The notes under the pieces: model-generated
The model's database searches: none
What the model saw: the letters and a program-made list of their open reading frames with translations, nothing else
What the model was told of the DNA's origin: nothing
Shown: positions 28,205 through 42,331 of the stretch, one piece after another
How positions within the stretch are numbered: position 1 is the first letter of the stretch
How the letters are laid out: each line of letters opens with the position of its first letter
Position numbers and translations under genes: made by a program
NCBI GenBank assembly: GCA_013399875.1
Contig: VXAZ01004636.1
Location: 372,001-436,000 of the forward strand
DNA length: 64,000 nt
Source: Gymnorhina tibicen
Lineage: Eukaryota > Chordata > Aves > Passeriformes > Artamidae
Reading direction: 5' to 3'

Positions 28205-30986
28205 AGCTCACATGCAGCAGTTTCAGGGTTTGCAACGTGCAGAACTTTGCCAAGCGCACGTTCAGGAGGCTGGATGCTTCCTGGAGACACTGCTCTCAGA
28301 GCCAGAGGCTTTACTTGCACGTGCACATTTGATATGTGAGATACTCCCAAACGTGCCACAGCCCAGGCTCCAGCTCCAATCAGGGTGCTCAAGCAGAATG
28401 AAAACCTGGACAAGAGTACCAAGTCTTCACATTTCACTGTTCACATTTCTGGGAGAAACTCAGGATGTATTCAGGGTGTTTGAGAATCAGAAGAAAAGGA
28501 AAAGGTGGAAGGACTGTTACATATCCAAATTTCTCTCCTGCTGCAGTTCAGCTTAAGCTGAAAGACTATATCTGATCTTCCCACAGCAGCCACTAAAAAC
28601 AGTCCTGTGCCAAAACCAAAACTCATCTCTCTGCTGATGGGAGAGAAGAAAAGCCAGTAACACAGAGAGAGAAAACAAATAAAAACTGACATAACGAAAA
28701 ATTAATTTTATAAAAGATGGCATTCAAGATGGATTACCCTCAGACACAAGGTGGGACCTTAGAGACATGAGTGGCAATTGTCCGTGTGACTAAGTACAAT
28801 AGGCACATGCATAGGGCTGATACTGACTGGGGAAGTCAACAGCAAAAGCCTCGTAACAACACAAGATTAAGTTCTCAAATGAATAGGATTCTTGTACATA
28901 TAAAATTCAGGGATCTTTCTTTATTACAGAAAAGCATACTTTGCCCCTCTACAGATTTTAATGAAAATGCTTCTTGCGTAATTCAAGAGGGTTTTCTCTG
29001 AGAGACCTCCTGATTTACACCACTCTAATAGATGACACTTCCACAGAAAGTAACTGGACATGCATTCTTTTTGGTGATTTCAGTCTGTGAACATCTTTTA
29101 AGACTGACTTCATTTACAATAAAACTTCCTTTCGGCAAATACATTTTTGCCATCAACTAGAATTCTTTCACACAACTGCAGCCAGAACTTGCACTGACAA
29201 GCCTAAAAATTTTTTAATTAAACCAAAATATGTATACACCCAGGTAGAACAAAGACAGCAGTGACAGCAGAGTCTGTTTTGTGTTTCTGTTTGGGGTTTT
29301 TTCCCCCTCATTGTCATGCAAAGATGTTACTTTCTGACACACATACACAGCAATGCACAGCTGTTCTCCATCAGCCTGGATTCTACACTTGAATATCCTC
29401 AAAATTATCTTGGGTAGCACAAGTCTTTTTTTTTTCCCCATACTAAATTCTATAAGCCAAAATAAAACAAGACAACCGGTTTGCTCTGTCAGCATCTGTG
29501 GTGGACACAGTCCACCGTGCTCTGTTTCATGCAGCGTGATTGTTTGCATCACCTCCAGACTATCCTGGAAATGAGCCAAAAGTAATTTTTGTTGCTCACT
29601 CCATTATTTTCTGCAGTCCACAATAAAATATGATGAGACTCATTTTCAGCAATTTTAAATAGAGAGGAATTACTATCAACAAACATTAAACATTTCACAT
29701 TACACCTATGCTGGTTTGCCCCTGCACATGTGGTGCAAGTGCATCACTGCGGTGTACGCAGCTCTGGAGGCGTAGGTTGGAGCCGTCCACAGGGACACAA
29801 TTATTTCCAGAGATCATTATTCTGCTACAGTTAACGTACAACAGAATAGAATGAAATCATCTTGCTGTAGAGTTTGCCTTTCCTAATTTTGGCTTTTCTG
29901 TTTCTGGGACTGCTACTGTTACTCCTCTGAGATTTACCAGCACATTGCTCACAGCCTGAGGAGCAGAAAGCACGTGGCACAGGATAAACAACCTAACACA
30001 CTTTACACATTATTCTAGATGGGTCAGAGGCACTCTCACCTTGCTTTTAAACAAAGAAACATAAACCAGTGGGGCTTATAACTAGTTTTTAACCACAGTG
30101 TATCTTACATACCAAGCAGGAACCCTGCAGGAAGGCTGAAATCAGCCCATGAGACACAGCACTACCTTCAACAAGACTTCTATTTCTGAACCAGCATTCT
30201 TTCTTTCCCTGCACTCAGCAAAAAGATTAAGCCTTTCTTGTAAGGAAAAAAAATAGCTTTTAAAATTACAATAGTCTCTAATTCTCACAGTGGTCTACAG
30301 AAAGTATTCCAGTGGCCTTTGGGACTGAGAAATTTGACCTGCAGTTACAGGTTCTTTTCTTACTTTGATCCAAAGTGCCTCAAATGACCTAATTAAACCT
30401 ATCCAGTAAGTGTCATAAGGGCTGTCTCTTGCTCTGTTGCACCTCAGAGGGAAAAAGAAAGCATGAACATCATCTGCTACTGAAGGTATGCAAGCACTCT
30501 GTTCCATACAGCTGATGCACTGGACAGGAATTCTGTATTTCAGTGCTTTGATGCTGACAATTAAGTGCAAACTACTTATCATTAACAGAAATCTCTTAAG
30601 GTTACTAAGGTTCAGAACACCAGAATATTAAAAAAAAAAATAGATATATATATGTATTTTGATCCATTTTGTCTATATTTTGATGTTTGTAGAAGTAGCA
30701 ATGAAAATACCATTAATGTACATTTAACAGACTTAGAATAGCTATTCCCCTAAATAAGAGAAAGTTATTTGGCTTAGGTGAACCATCTCTGTTAAAATGA
30801 TAGTCCTTAACCCTTCTTACTCAAACACTCCCTAGAGCTGACTCATATTGATTCTCCATTCTCCTCTAAAAAAACATTCAGAAAAATCACACAATTTAAA
30901 ACCTAACTGGACATAAATATAAATAACTGCTTCAGTCATCCTTAGTCCCTTTTACTCATGTCAGCTCACAGATAATGTTCTAGAAG

Positions 30987-31055
30987 TCACAGAAAAATCT
31001 AGGTTGGAAGGAAGGTAGCTAGTCCAGCTTGCTGATCAAAGCTTAATGTTAGAAT
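30987..31055 (-). mobile_element. CR1 retroposon 3' fragment, antisense, degenerate
   Basis: The plus strand reads 'tcacagaaaaatctaggttg' followed by 'gaaggaaggtagctagtcca' and 'gctgatcaaagc'. It matches the reverse complement of the CR1 3' end (form: tcacagaatctaggttggaagggacc...agtccaacc...gctcaaagc). It is diverged and short. Confidence 0.6.
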
Positions 31056-31254
31056 TACCATAACACATTGTCATTTTATAGTAAAATTACCAGGCAACTA
31101 AAGCATGTGCTGACGCTCAGGCTTTTTATTTCTTGCACAAAATCGTGAAATTAGAAATTTTCATTGGTAGTAATTCCTATGAAGTTTATAAGGTAACTTC
31201 AGGTGTGGGGAAAGGGCTCATGTACTACTCCCTTCCTTCCCGATCCAAGATATT

Positions 31255-31782
31255 CCCCAATGATAGCTCTGTGTTCTGCCTTGTGTGGCCTCACCTCGAG
31301 TCCTGTCAGCAGTTTTGGGTGCCACAGAATAAGAAAGACATTAAGCTGTTTGAGAGTGTCCAGAGGAGGCTATGAAGATGGTGAAAGGTGTGAAGAGGCC
31401 ATGTGAGGAGCGGCTGAGGGCCCTTGGCCTGTCCGGCCTGGAGGAGACTGAGGGGAGCCCTCACTGCAGGTACAGCTTCCTCATGAGGGGAACCAGAGCG
31501 CCAGGCCCTGATCCCCGCTCTGTGGTGACCGTGACAGGGCCTGAGGGAATGGCCTGAAGTTGTGTCAGGGGAGGTTTAGGTTGGCTATTAGTGAAAGGTT
31601 CCTCCCCCAGAGGGTGTTTGGGCACTGGAACGGGCTCCCCAGGGCAGCGGTCACAGCAGCGGCCTGACACAGGCCATCGCTCTCGGGCACAGGTGGGATT
31701 GCTGGGGGGCCCTGCGCAGGGCCGGGAGCTGCACTTCAGTGATCCTTGTGGGTCCCTTCCAACTCAGGATATTCTGTGATTA
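31255..31782 (+). mobile_element. CR1 retroposon, 5'-truncated, sense orientation
   Basis: The best-preserved CR1 copy in the window, about 530 bp. It begins in the end of the reverse-transcriptase ORF region (frame remnants around 'cttgtgtggcctcacctcga' and 'ccacagaataagaaagacat'). It continues through 'gaggagcggctgagggccct', 'agaggctcctcccccagagggtg'-like text and 'gggcactggaacgggctccc', and ends in 'gatccttgtgggtcccttcc' plus 'ggatattctgtgat', the CR1 3' tail. It is GC-rich against an AT-rich flank. Several frames of 60-80 codons in it are remnants and not genes. The text resembles the CR1-J type common in neoavian birds; subfamily is from memory. Confidence 0.9.
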
Positions 31783-34740
31783 TATAAACTGACTCACGTT
31801 CAGGAGTGCTGTGATCAAGATAGAATCAAACCCAGATATTATTTACAAAAGGAGGAGTAGTTTAGGACAGGCATCCAAGGGAATGCACTCTCAAGAAAGA
31901 GAGGCTTAAAGAATACATTCTTTGGGATGGGAAATAGAGCTACGAGCTTTCTCTACTCTGAAAATACATTCAGTATTAAAACATCAAAAGCTTTTTCAAA
32001 ACCACATTTTAAATTTAGTTAAAGTAGTGGGTAAATCTTAATTGACTAGACTTAGTTCTCTAGAATTTATTGATACTAAGAAGACAAAATTGAAATGGCT
32101 GTAAAACACTTATCAGATGACTGTGAAGGTCAAAACAGTACATTTCACTCTCAGTTTTCATGGATATTATGTAACTCATCTGAAATTCTACTCTTAAAGC
32201 AAAAAGTATTTTATAAAACGTTCCTCCTCTCTGGCAGTTAGAAAAAGAGCAAGGGAGAAATCAGATTTGCATGGAATTAATCTGACTCATTAAATGAAAC
32301 TTTAAAAATCAGTGAAACAGCATTCACCTATTACAGCTCATCATCTCAAAAAAATTCAGCCTCCCAGGTAAGGCAGCTGCACTGTTTCTCAAAAACCTCC
32401 CTCTGCACTCACAGGGGTCATCACTCGTAACTCCAACTCACACATTTTACAGGGCAAAGCATTAGGAAGCAACAGTATTTCATAGCAATCTGTTTCCTAC
32501 TATCCACATCACAATTCTCAGTGTAACATGAATTTACCTGTCTTAATGAGGAATGAACTTTTCATTAGTCAAATAACCTTCCTCACAATTATCAAGCAAA
32601 ACAGAATCATCAGCTAGTTTAGTACCACAGATGAATTTGGGAAGAGAAAACAGATGCACTAATTATCTCCAGCAGATCCCCTGTGATCTTCCTATGGGCC
32701 ACTTCCATTTGCTGTGTATCTCATGCCCATAAACCAGAAGCAGTGTGATATCCCTACAGGGAGTTTGTTCTCTGCAGTAAATCATGAAGGATTTAGATTA
32801 AATTTAGATAATAGTTCCTTTTATCACTAATTCAATCTGAAACAGATCCTGATAATGAATTAATTCCAGCAATTTATGGTATTTTTATATTTTTAGACAC
32901 AACTTGCTAGTGAGATATTCAAATTGTGGAAAGACAAACAGTTACTTCAGCCAACCTACCTTTGCACTGTGTGCAGAAAACCCCTACAGATCATACTGAG
33001 GTGAGCATTAGGTTTTAAGAACCTGAAATTTCCTTCTTTTTTGATGGGTGAAGGCAGAAATAGAAAAGAAACTTCATTCACCTACACATGTATATACAGC
33101 ACACAATAAACCTCCTGTTAAACCAAAGGCACTCATTTTGCAAGAACTGTACGGAAGCCAAAGTACAGGTGCAAAAAGAACAATTTCAATATATATCCAC
33201 GTGACTCTGTGATCTCAGAAATTCAATATAACGCATTTATCCTATTTCTTGGTATCAGCAAGGGTGGCCATCTCTTGATGTTTAAACTAAAGAAAAATAG
33301 GAGAAATCGTAAAGCTACCTCACCAAAATGAGGTTTGAGTTTTAAAGGAGATAATTAGACCCATATATATAACCATTAGAGAGACAGAACTCTGCCAATA
33401 CCAGGCAATTCAGATCAGATTTCAAAGCAACTGCCTCAAGGTAAATTTTGTTATAAGTACCACCAAGAGGAAAGATATACAATTGCACAAAACCCCTTGT
33501 AAACATTCTAGAAAAAATACATATTCAGTTTGAGCCAAAGGAATTGAACTGTCTGGAACTCATTTTAAATGCATCAAACTTCCCCCCATCCCTTTTCTGG
33601 TTTTATTTCTTAGCTGCAAATTAAAATAAAAATAAAAAAAATATATAGCCTTCAGATGTATACTGGCAGCTCTGCTTTGGACAAGTAGCACTTCATGGTC
33701 TCTTCAGCCTCTTTACTGAGATACTAATACAAATAAATGGCAAATTTCCAGACAGTAAATTGCTTTTATTTCCACTTACCTCATCAGCAACAGCAGAGCT
33801 CTCTAATCTTCCTAGAAGATAGAGTTTTCTGCTGTTTATGTTGCTCTTTTTGCCCCTGGAGTGAGGGGCACTCAGGTCTCTTGACGTGAGAACCCCTTGT
33901 TGGTTGGGTCTTTGCAATGACTTTAATCTGGCACTGTCAAGTTCTTTCCCTGGCTCTTCACCACTACAACTCCAACCCAACTTTACCAGACCTGCAGTCT
34001 GATCACAGTCTCAATCTAGTATTTCAGAGATTTACTGTCACCTACTGAATAATTACAAAATTGGTTAAATCTTCAATTCTGTGATTAAGTAATCCTGCCT
34101 TTGCAGGCCCTCTTTAAGGTCACTAGTCAATACTTTTGAAGCAGCAATCTTCAAACTCCTTTTTCCTAAATTTTTCTAGGGGTGCACTGTGAGGCACCTC
34201 ACAGAAATTTCAGCCCACAGTGTGTCAAAACTATTTCCCAGTGGCAATCCCAACAGGAAAATGCAAGGTGCTTCCTCTCCCACAGGCTGCAGTGCTGGGT
34301 TTGTGCTGACTGCCATCAGCCCTGCCTGTGCTCTGTGAAGAGGAAACTCATTCAGAAGGACTTCACTGAAGTACCCGAAGTAAAGCTCTAACTGGGGAGG
34401 GTCTCACTGTAAGAACTGCCTTGACCAGGACCATAACCATAACAAATGGGCACTTCTGAGGGGAACAGAGGCCATTTTGTAGGGCTGTGCAATGGGAGGA
34501 AACTACTGGGCCATAAAGGGAAGACTTCTACCTGCTTCTGCATAAGAAAAGACCAAAAAGGAACGGATTCTTCCATTTATCGTGTGCTTTCTCTCAGTAT
34601 TGTGTGGGCTAAGATTCAGCCTCCTGAAGCAACACCATCCAGGACATTTAATGTTCACCAAGGACATCTACTAGAGCTTTGAGAATGACTTATCAGAGTT
34701 ACAGCTCTCTGCCAGGATTAAGGACTTTCATGACGCAGAA

Positions 34741-34793
34741 GAAAGACAGACAGACACAGACAGACAGACAGAAAGAAAGAAAAAGAAAGAAAG
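34741..34793. repeat. (GACA)n/(GAAA)n microsatellite, purine-rich
   Basis: GACA units pass into GAAA units over about 53 bases. The GAAA half is an all-purine strand that could adopt triplex (H-DNA) structure. Confidence 0.9.
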
Positions 34794-37700
34794 GTGTTCT
34801 GTCAGTTTAGATTGCTCCAGGCATATGCTGCTCTGTAACAAGCCAGGAAAAGTCCTGCGTCATCTCTAAGGATGGCTCTCAGCTGAAACCTAACAGCAGC
34901 AAATACAAAGTAAACAAGCCACTGGTATTGAAGAAAAATACTTTAAAAGGTAAATGGCTTGTGACTATTATACAGAGCTTTCTGGGATACTGTGCTAGCT
35001 GCTTAATCATGTTTTGCAAGAGAAAAACAACTGGCAAGAAAAAATGTATTTGAAGAAAAGAAGATGGAAAAGAGAACTTTATCTAAACCAAGTTATTAAA
35101 ATGGTATTTTCCTTATTTCATGGGAAAAGCCTGGCTTACAACTTCTAAGTCAGTCTAAAGTGTTATATGAACTTTAACTCAATCTAACACAATCCATGAT
35201 AGAATTTCTACATTTTTAAATAAATTTTCCTTTTTTTAAAGCAGCTTGAAGTAGCAAAAAAAAATTGCCACAAGCTTTAGAGTCAACTACTTCAACACTG
35301 GGGGTAGGGGGAAGGAATATATACATTTCTCAACTTAAAACTTTACACGTTTGCCAGTCTTATTTCCCCCACACATGCACACACACAGTTCTAGTTCTAA
35401 TAATGTTGCCAATAAATGGATAGTTGCTTATGTAAAAGCACTCTCAGATTACGACTGCATGAATCTCAACTATAGCACAGTCTTCTTGTATAAACACCAG
35501 TCGTGTTTCTCCCTTAGGAACTTTCTTCTCAAAATGGTACTTTATTATTTAAATGAGAGGTATAAAAATGTGACAAAATGTAAAACACTATTGGGAAGTG
35601 GCTGGAGAACAGTTGCTTTGCTCTGTATCTTCTACCTTCAGAATGGAAATCTGAAGCAAAGAAAGATTGACTCATAATAGCAGTTAATGAATATATAAGT
35701 AGGCTGCAATTAATTAAGCAGATATGTTGCTTTTTAAAACTTCCCTTCTGTATTACAGTCTTCCTTTTTATCTCATTCTGCTCAGTCCAACTCTTCTGAC
35801 AGCTATTGACAGCAACAGCCAAAAATACCACAGGTTTTCCTACAGAAACCCTACCAACAGTGACTGCTAAAGCCAGTGGTGCATGTCAATTTGATGACTC
35901 ACGCCTCTTATTTCATTTTAATCTCCTTTCCTTTCATGTTGATGAACTGAAGTTTTACAGTTTCATTACAGCCTTCTCCCCTGCCTCTTCCCGTATACCT
36001 AAGACTAAGTAGGACAAGTGGAAAAGCCCCCACTGGCTGTCACTGGCAGCGTTTGTGCTGTTGTGATAGCAGGCTTTAACAATTTATAGTATCTCTAAAG
36101 CTTCCACAAAAGGAACAGAGACAGGAGCAACTCTCAGTAAAGCCACTCTGCTTGCCACAGAGTAGTAGGGTTTAAGAAGGAATTATCCTGTTTCCTCTTT
36201 CCTCTTGCTTCCTTCCCTACAATGCTGAAGTCTGTAGAAATGAAAAGAATAGTCACATTCACATTTTAAGTCGTGCACTAAACAGAAGCAAAATAGACAT
36301 TTAAATCTAAGACTGAAGTGCTTGATATTTGTGGTATTTTTACTTTCCTGCTCAAACGGAATAACTGCACTTGTGGCTATGATTAAGGCTGTTCTGTCAT
36401 TTATTCAAGATGATCATACCAGATTGTTTTTCCATTAATCATTTAAAGGTTATACCAGTTTCTCTTGCTGTGTGTTTTGGCAGAGACTGGAACTCAGCTT
36501 GGACAGATATTTCTATTACACATTTCTATTAAGCATCTGCAGCTGTCTCTGACTTAGATTAACACAGCGATATGGACTCCTGTGTGCAAGCAGGCCTCCG
36601 AAACACCGTATTCTTAAAGAGAAAAAACCAGCCAACCAAACAAAAAGGTAAACCGTGAAGTTCCTAGAAATTATGGTACTTCTTTCAAGACTAGTAGTGC
36701 TAAATCAACTCATACGCACAGCTATAATTTAAGAGGTGGTGGGATCTAAAAATTTACTCTCATGCTGATTGATATTCTTTGACATTTGTGAACTTACACC
36801 TACAAATGGGCAAAGCTACAACTGTAACATGAACACAGTTCTCATTCATCCAAATAAACGTGAGAGGGTAAAACTGAGTCCATGACATACTAGAGTATGG
36901 TATGTGTTTTCCAAAGCAAACCAAAGCTGGTCTAGGCACTTTGACATTTATGAATTTATACTTCCCACTCTCAGTCCTTATTCAATGATCTAGATCATAC
37001 AGCCACCCACAGCAAGCAAGTCATGGGTGAATGGGTGAATGTGAGATAAGAGCATTTCTTCACAGAAAATTGGGGTATTTGGTTTTGTAAAATATTATTT
37101 ACAATACCGTTAGTGGCTGACAACCAAATTAATTCCAGTTTTGCTTTTTTACTATGCTGCAGTGAAAACCAACCTAAACTCTGAAAATGTCAGGTAATTG
37201 TCAAGCTATATTTAACTACCACGTTTCACTTATAAGGAAACATCAATTTGAATAAACAGATGGTGTTGCTATGGGTTGCCATCACAAGCAGAAGCACACA
37301 TTCAACTCTGAAAATGGCAGATAAAAAGGACAAGAAAATGATATGCAATGCTGGGCACTTCTGGAAGCAAAACCATGGTTATACTAAATCTTTGCTTGCT
37401 TCATTCCTGTACTCAATAACATAGTTTTACTGTTAGGATCACTTGATTCCTAAAAACTATATAAGAATTCACAATATTAAAAATACTAATCCTCAAATAA
37501 TATCAGGAGTATTTGCATCCCTAGCTCCCTTGCTCCCTCCCCTGAAACCCCTGGGAAAGCGAATGTACAATTTTGGTTACTTCCTCAAATAATTTATGTA
37601 GCTGGGAATCTGTTGAAAATAGATTGTCATGTTATTTCAGGAACAAGGATGGCACTAGCCAGCTAATGGATTTAGTCAATGTTATTTAAGTGTTGGAATA

Positions 37701-37964
37701 AAGATTTAAAAAATAATAAAGAAATAACGAAATGGGCAGAGTATTCCAGTTCATCCAAAAAAATGCAAATAAAAGGACTGTTTAGATATCTATGATACCT
37801 GACATTACTTGTATAAGGAGTTGAACTTTACTAAAACTGGACATCATGTTAGGAGAGAGGCACTGTCTTATTTCCAAGAACTGCTTCAAAACTACAGCAG
37901 CTAGAAATTTTTCTAGACTACAACAGGACTTTAATCTGTTTAAACACTCAAATAATATTAAACT

Positions 37965-37998
37965 AAATAATTTAAGCATCCAAATAATTTAAACATTC
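37965..37998. repeat. Tandem duplication, 17 bp x 2
   Basis: Two adjacent units, AAATAATTTAAGCATCC and AAATAATTTAAACATTC, differ at two positions. A third, more diverged copy may lie just upstream. Confidence 0.7.
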
Positions 37999-40900
37999 AA
38001 ACTCCAAATTAGTACCAAGAGGAATGAAAAGGGAAGCATGGACAATTTCATCAGCTGCTTATGTAAGTTAATCATTGCTCAAGAATGCTGAAGATAATTT
38101 TGACACTATACTTGTGGATTACTTTGAGATTTAGAAAGTGGTTGGTTCTTAGATTTCACTTTGACCTTGTTTGTATTTCACTGAAATACACATAATAAAA
38201 TAACAGGTATAACCAATCCGTTCAGCAATATATAAAAGAGCATTTCCACAAACTTATTCTGGTATGTGGAAAGGACTGTGATTATTACTGACTTCAGAAT
38301 TTCTCAGTGTACTAACACAAGGATGGACCTGCAGGAAATGTCTTAAGCTCCCTTGAAAACCTTAGCACCAACATGCTGCTGCACTGCTGTCTAGGAAAGA
38401 ATAAAGTATGGCAAACAGGAGAATTCCATTACTGACACAATAGCCTCTTCATATTTCAGTGTCAGAATCTTAGTGCAATTTAAGACACATTATAGCATTT
38501 TATGTACAACCACAAACAAGTCAACAGGAGTATGCAATTACTGAGCAAAATGAGAGCACAAAAGAAAACTGTAAGAAATGAGACTGAATTTTAAAAAGAC
38601 CATCAAAATATTGATGGGGACCACGTTTAAAGTGTAATACAGTAAAATCAGAATGTGAAAGGTTATGTATTACACTGGACAGAGGTAAATATGCTTTCTT
38701 TGTTAACAACAAATGTATGTAGTCAGAAAACTTACCTCTCTTCCTATAGATACCACACAAATCACTATTCAAAAACTTAAATTCTGGGTTTGTTCAGGAT
38801 CAGAAGTTTCTATTCATTAAAACCAGAAAAGTTTCTTTCTGCAGTTACTAAACATCCAGCTCTAACAGTAAAGAAGATGAGACATTTTTCTTTCAGTACC
38901 AAGTATCATAACCTTGGGAACAGCCATTTCCACTTTCAAGGTTATTTCCTTTCTAAGGTACAATTGTTAGATTCATACTACCTGTTAACTTGAGAGAGAA
39001 GGTATCATAACAAACTATTCCAATTCACAGCTAGAAAGGACCTGGCTCAGTCCTTAGTGTGTCTAAGGACCCTGGATGGAACAAATCCCCAAACCAAGCT
39101 GCCCATCTAGTTTGTTTTCCTATCTCCTTTCACGCTGTTTTGTAGAATTATGAGCTGCCTTGTGGCCTCCTTCCTTCAAAGTGAGATGTAATGCACTTTA
39201 TTTGCATTACACCTGGCAGCAATTACAAAGCTTTTATATTTAAATGATAATTAAAAGAGTGTGAGCATAATTAGCTGCATGTAAGTAGAACCTTCTTGCC
39301 AGATACAAAACCAGTACTCTCTATGCAAAAGTACTATTACAGCATCTTTTGAAGCCATAGGTATTACAGTGGAGATCAAGCAGCACAATCACCAATTACA
39401 GTGAGATCATTGTGCCCAGCATACAGATATCTTTCCAACATGCTCCAGATCATTACCACTAACCAGAGATTAGCACCCATGACATTTTATCCAAAAAATT
39501 AAGCATGCACACAGCTTCAGTCTACCTGCAAAAAACAAAGCCATTATAAATAATCTGAATTACCTGTTAGATCTGTGATAATGGATTGTAAATAACAAGT
39601 TATCGTGATGGTTATAAACTACCTTAGAGCATTCAGCCAGGAGCTGGTTTGTGAAGTTTTTATAATTCTTACAGCAAAGAAAGAAGCAGCACCCTAGAAA
39701 AAGCAGCTTAACTTCAGACGCCAAGTTAATGAATGCATGCAAATTGAGATTCCTCCCCACTCCTCTCAGAGGCAACACTTCCTGCTCTTGCAATTTTATC
39801 ATGACTCTCACTATTTTTAGTGCTTCGCTTAGAGTCTCTGCTACTGGAATCATGTCTGAGAGTCAGCATTAATTTTAAAAGGAAATATTTCCACTCCCCT
39901 GCATCCTGAGAAAAGCTTGAAAGTGTGAAACGAGTACAGCCTACAGGCTAAAAATCTAGAAAGAATACAAGAAATTCAGGGTGGGTTTTGTTTTGTTCTT
40001 AAAAAAAGCTCACAATATCTAAGCTGACTCCCTGAGTGGCAGGAGCTAGATAACGCACTGACTTCTCATTGCTGACTGTTCCTTGGAATCTCTCCAGAGC
40101 AGATGCAAGGCACATCAGCAGTTTTGCATGGAAAAAATATGCAATGCCACTGTCAGTGCTCTTTCTATGCAGTGGATATTCTTACTCTTCAGAATACCAA
40201 TACAGCTTCTCTCAAAAGTCATACTTTTAAAGAGAACATTTGACCTTTTGAAGTAAGAATAAATATTATTTTGTACACAAACTGTTCTTGGTTTCTTTCC
40301 TCTGAAAGCTAACTCTTCTGCAACTAAGGGTATTTTGCTTAAGAAGATAAAACCAAGAGTTATGTTATCGGCAAGAAATATGTAAACACATGTTAAGGAG
40401 GAATATAACATCAGGCTTCCTTAGGGAAAAGATGATGCTTTTATATTCACCTTAACACAGCTACTTGCTTTTAATTATACATGCAGCTGGAATTTGAAAT
40501 AGAAAGTTAAATAGATTATCTGCTTTTATCTTAGATGATTGAGAGGCTTTTTTAAAAAGGTACCACTAGATGGTGCAAGAGTTTAAATAATTCATAAATC
40601 CACAGCCTGTCCCCTGCCTCTTCCCTGCCCCAGCAACAACAGGAGACAACTCAGCACTGCCAAATAAACTGAGCTTCTGTGATTTGTATGTGGCAAAATT
40701 GCTGACATTGGCCCTAGAGGCAATAACTCACTTCCTTCTTTGGTATTTCTTTCAAAGAGGAGGAAATATTTGGTCATCTGAAGGAAAACCGGTAATGAAA
40801 TGGCTGCAACCTCCCTAAGTCCCTGGTACTTGGGAGCTCCGGGAGGAAGGAAGAGACTGACCACTGCAGATCAGGGTGGACAGAATGCTGTCCTTGATCT

Positions 40901-42331
40901 TGAGAAAAGGCAAATTCAGCTCCCTCTTCTGCTGGACAGACTAACTCAGCAAACCCAAAAAACAAGTCTCAACCTGACTGCACCTCAGTTCTCATCTGGA
41001 AATAAAGTTCATGGCATGTTTGTTAGCACTTCCAACCTCAGAGAGACGCTGAAAGGAAAAATACATTTAAAAACTATGCTATGTTCTGAAACTGTGAAGT
41101 ATTTTAGTATATGTACGATGCCTGTACTGGCGGTGAAGTATGACTGGATTTTTATTTTAGTAATTTTGGTTAAACATTTAGCAAGAGTACCAGGAACCAT
41201 TCATTACGAATTGAACTGATAAAGCAAAATATCTTCTCCAGTTCTAGATGGAAGACCTGAGCTTACTTTGTTCACAACCAGCAGAACTAGAAGCCTAAAG
41301 TGTATGTTATTCCAAGAAACATTTTTTAATGGTCATCAGTAATGAGATTATAACCAAAGTTTTGCGTAATATGCACAGAAGCCTATAAGAATAGGGAAAG
41401 TGTTGGGTAGGTAACATTAGGAGTAAGTCATGTAGACAAGGTAAATTTTCCATCAGCCAGTAGACGTCAAAGAGACTATTTAATTATTCACATATGTGAG
41501 ATAACACATGGAAAGCACACACCTTCATTTCACACGAAAGAAACCTCCACCCAGCCGTGGCTACGCACTGCACGAACCTTAAAAAACCCCCAAAAACAAA
41601 CAAAGAAAAACCTGCTGAGTAACACACACCTACAGGGAGCTTGTGACTAATAACTAAGACCTGAAAATCAAGATAACTGAAGATTCTTCTCACTCTTGAT
41701 GTGTTCATGGGTTAGAATTTCCCTAGGAGATGGCAGGACTTGTAGCTTTCATTATAGGAAAGAACATTTCTTGGATATGTAGTATACATTTAGCTGTCAA
41801 GCCTTTTACTATTTAAAAAAAAAAACAACCACAAAATCAGTCACCAAGTCTGTAACTCTTTGCCAGACTAGCAAAGAGAAATTGAACCGACAGTGTCAGA
41901 AAGGTATGACAGGATTTATTAGGAATCACACTGCCCAAAAGGGATACCAAGTGTGCCCTTTTCCCCTTGCACTGAGCAGAACTGCGTAGTAAATATATCA
42001 ACAATATAAAAGCAAACATGAACACAGCTGTTAAGAGATAGGATTCATGACAGAAAATGAAGACCAATAATTCAATTACAGTCAAATTTTTCTCATACAC
42101 CATATAAATTCTTTATACAATGGAGTAAGGCAGCTATATAGTTACTAAATAGCTTTTACAGTGATGCAGCCTCTTTTGGTTGATACTATTCCCATGGGAA
42201 GTAGAAGAAAATCTTTTACCTTGAGTATGAGCAGAAACCACAAATCAATACTGAGGGCACGTGTGCACTACAAGGCCTTTCCCAGCACAGCACGTGGTCT
42301 GTGGCACTGTGAAAGGCCTGTATCACCATAC

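Noticed and set aside
31203..31779. Several 60-80 codon frames on both strands
   Set aside because: They lie within or run into the CR1 element; remnants of retroposon sequence and not host genes.
40800..41219. 139-codon plus-strand frame
   Set aside because: No recognised domain, no clear splice or promoter context, and overlapping frames on the minus strand; probably chance.
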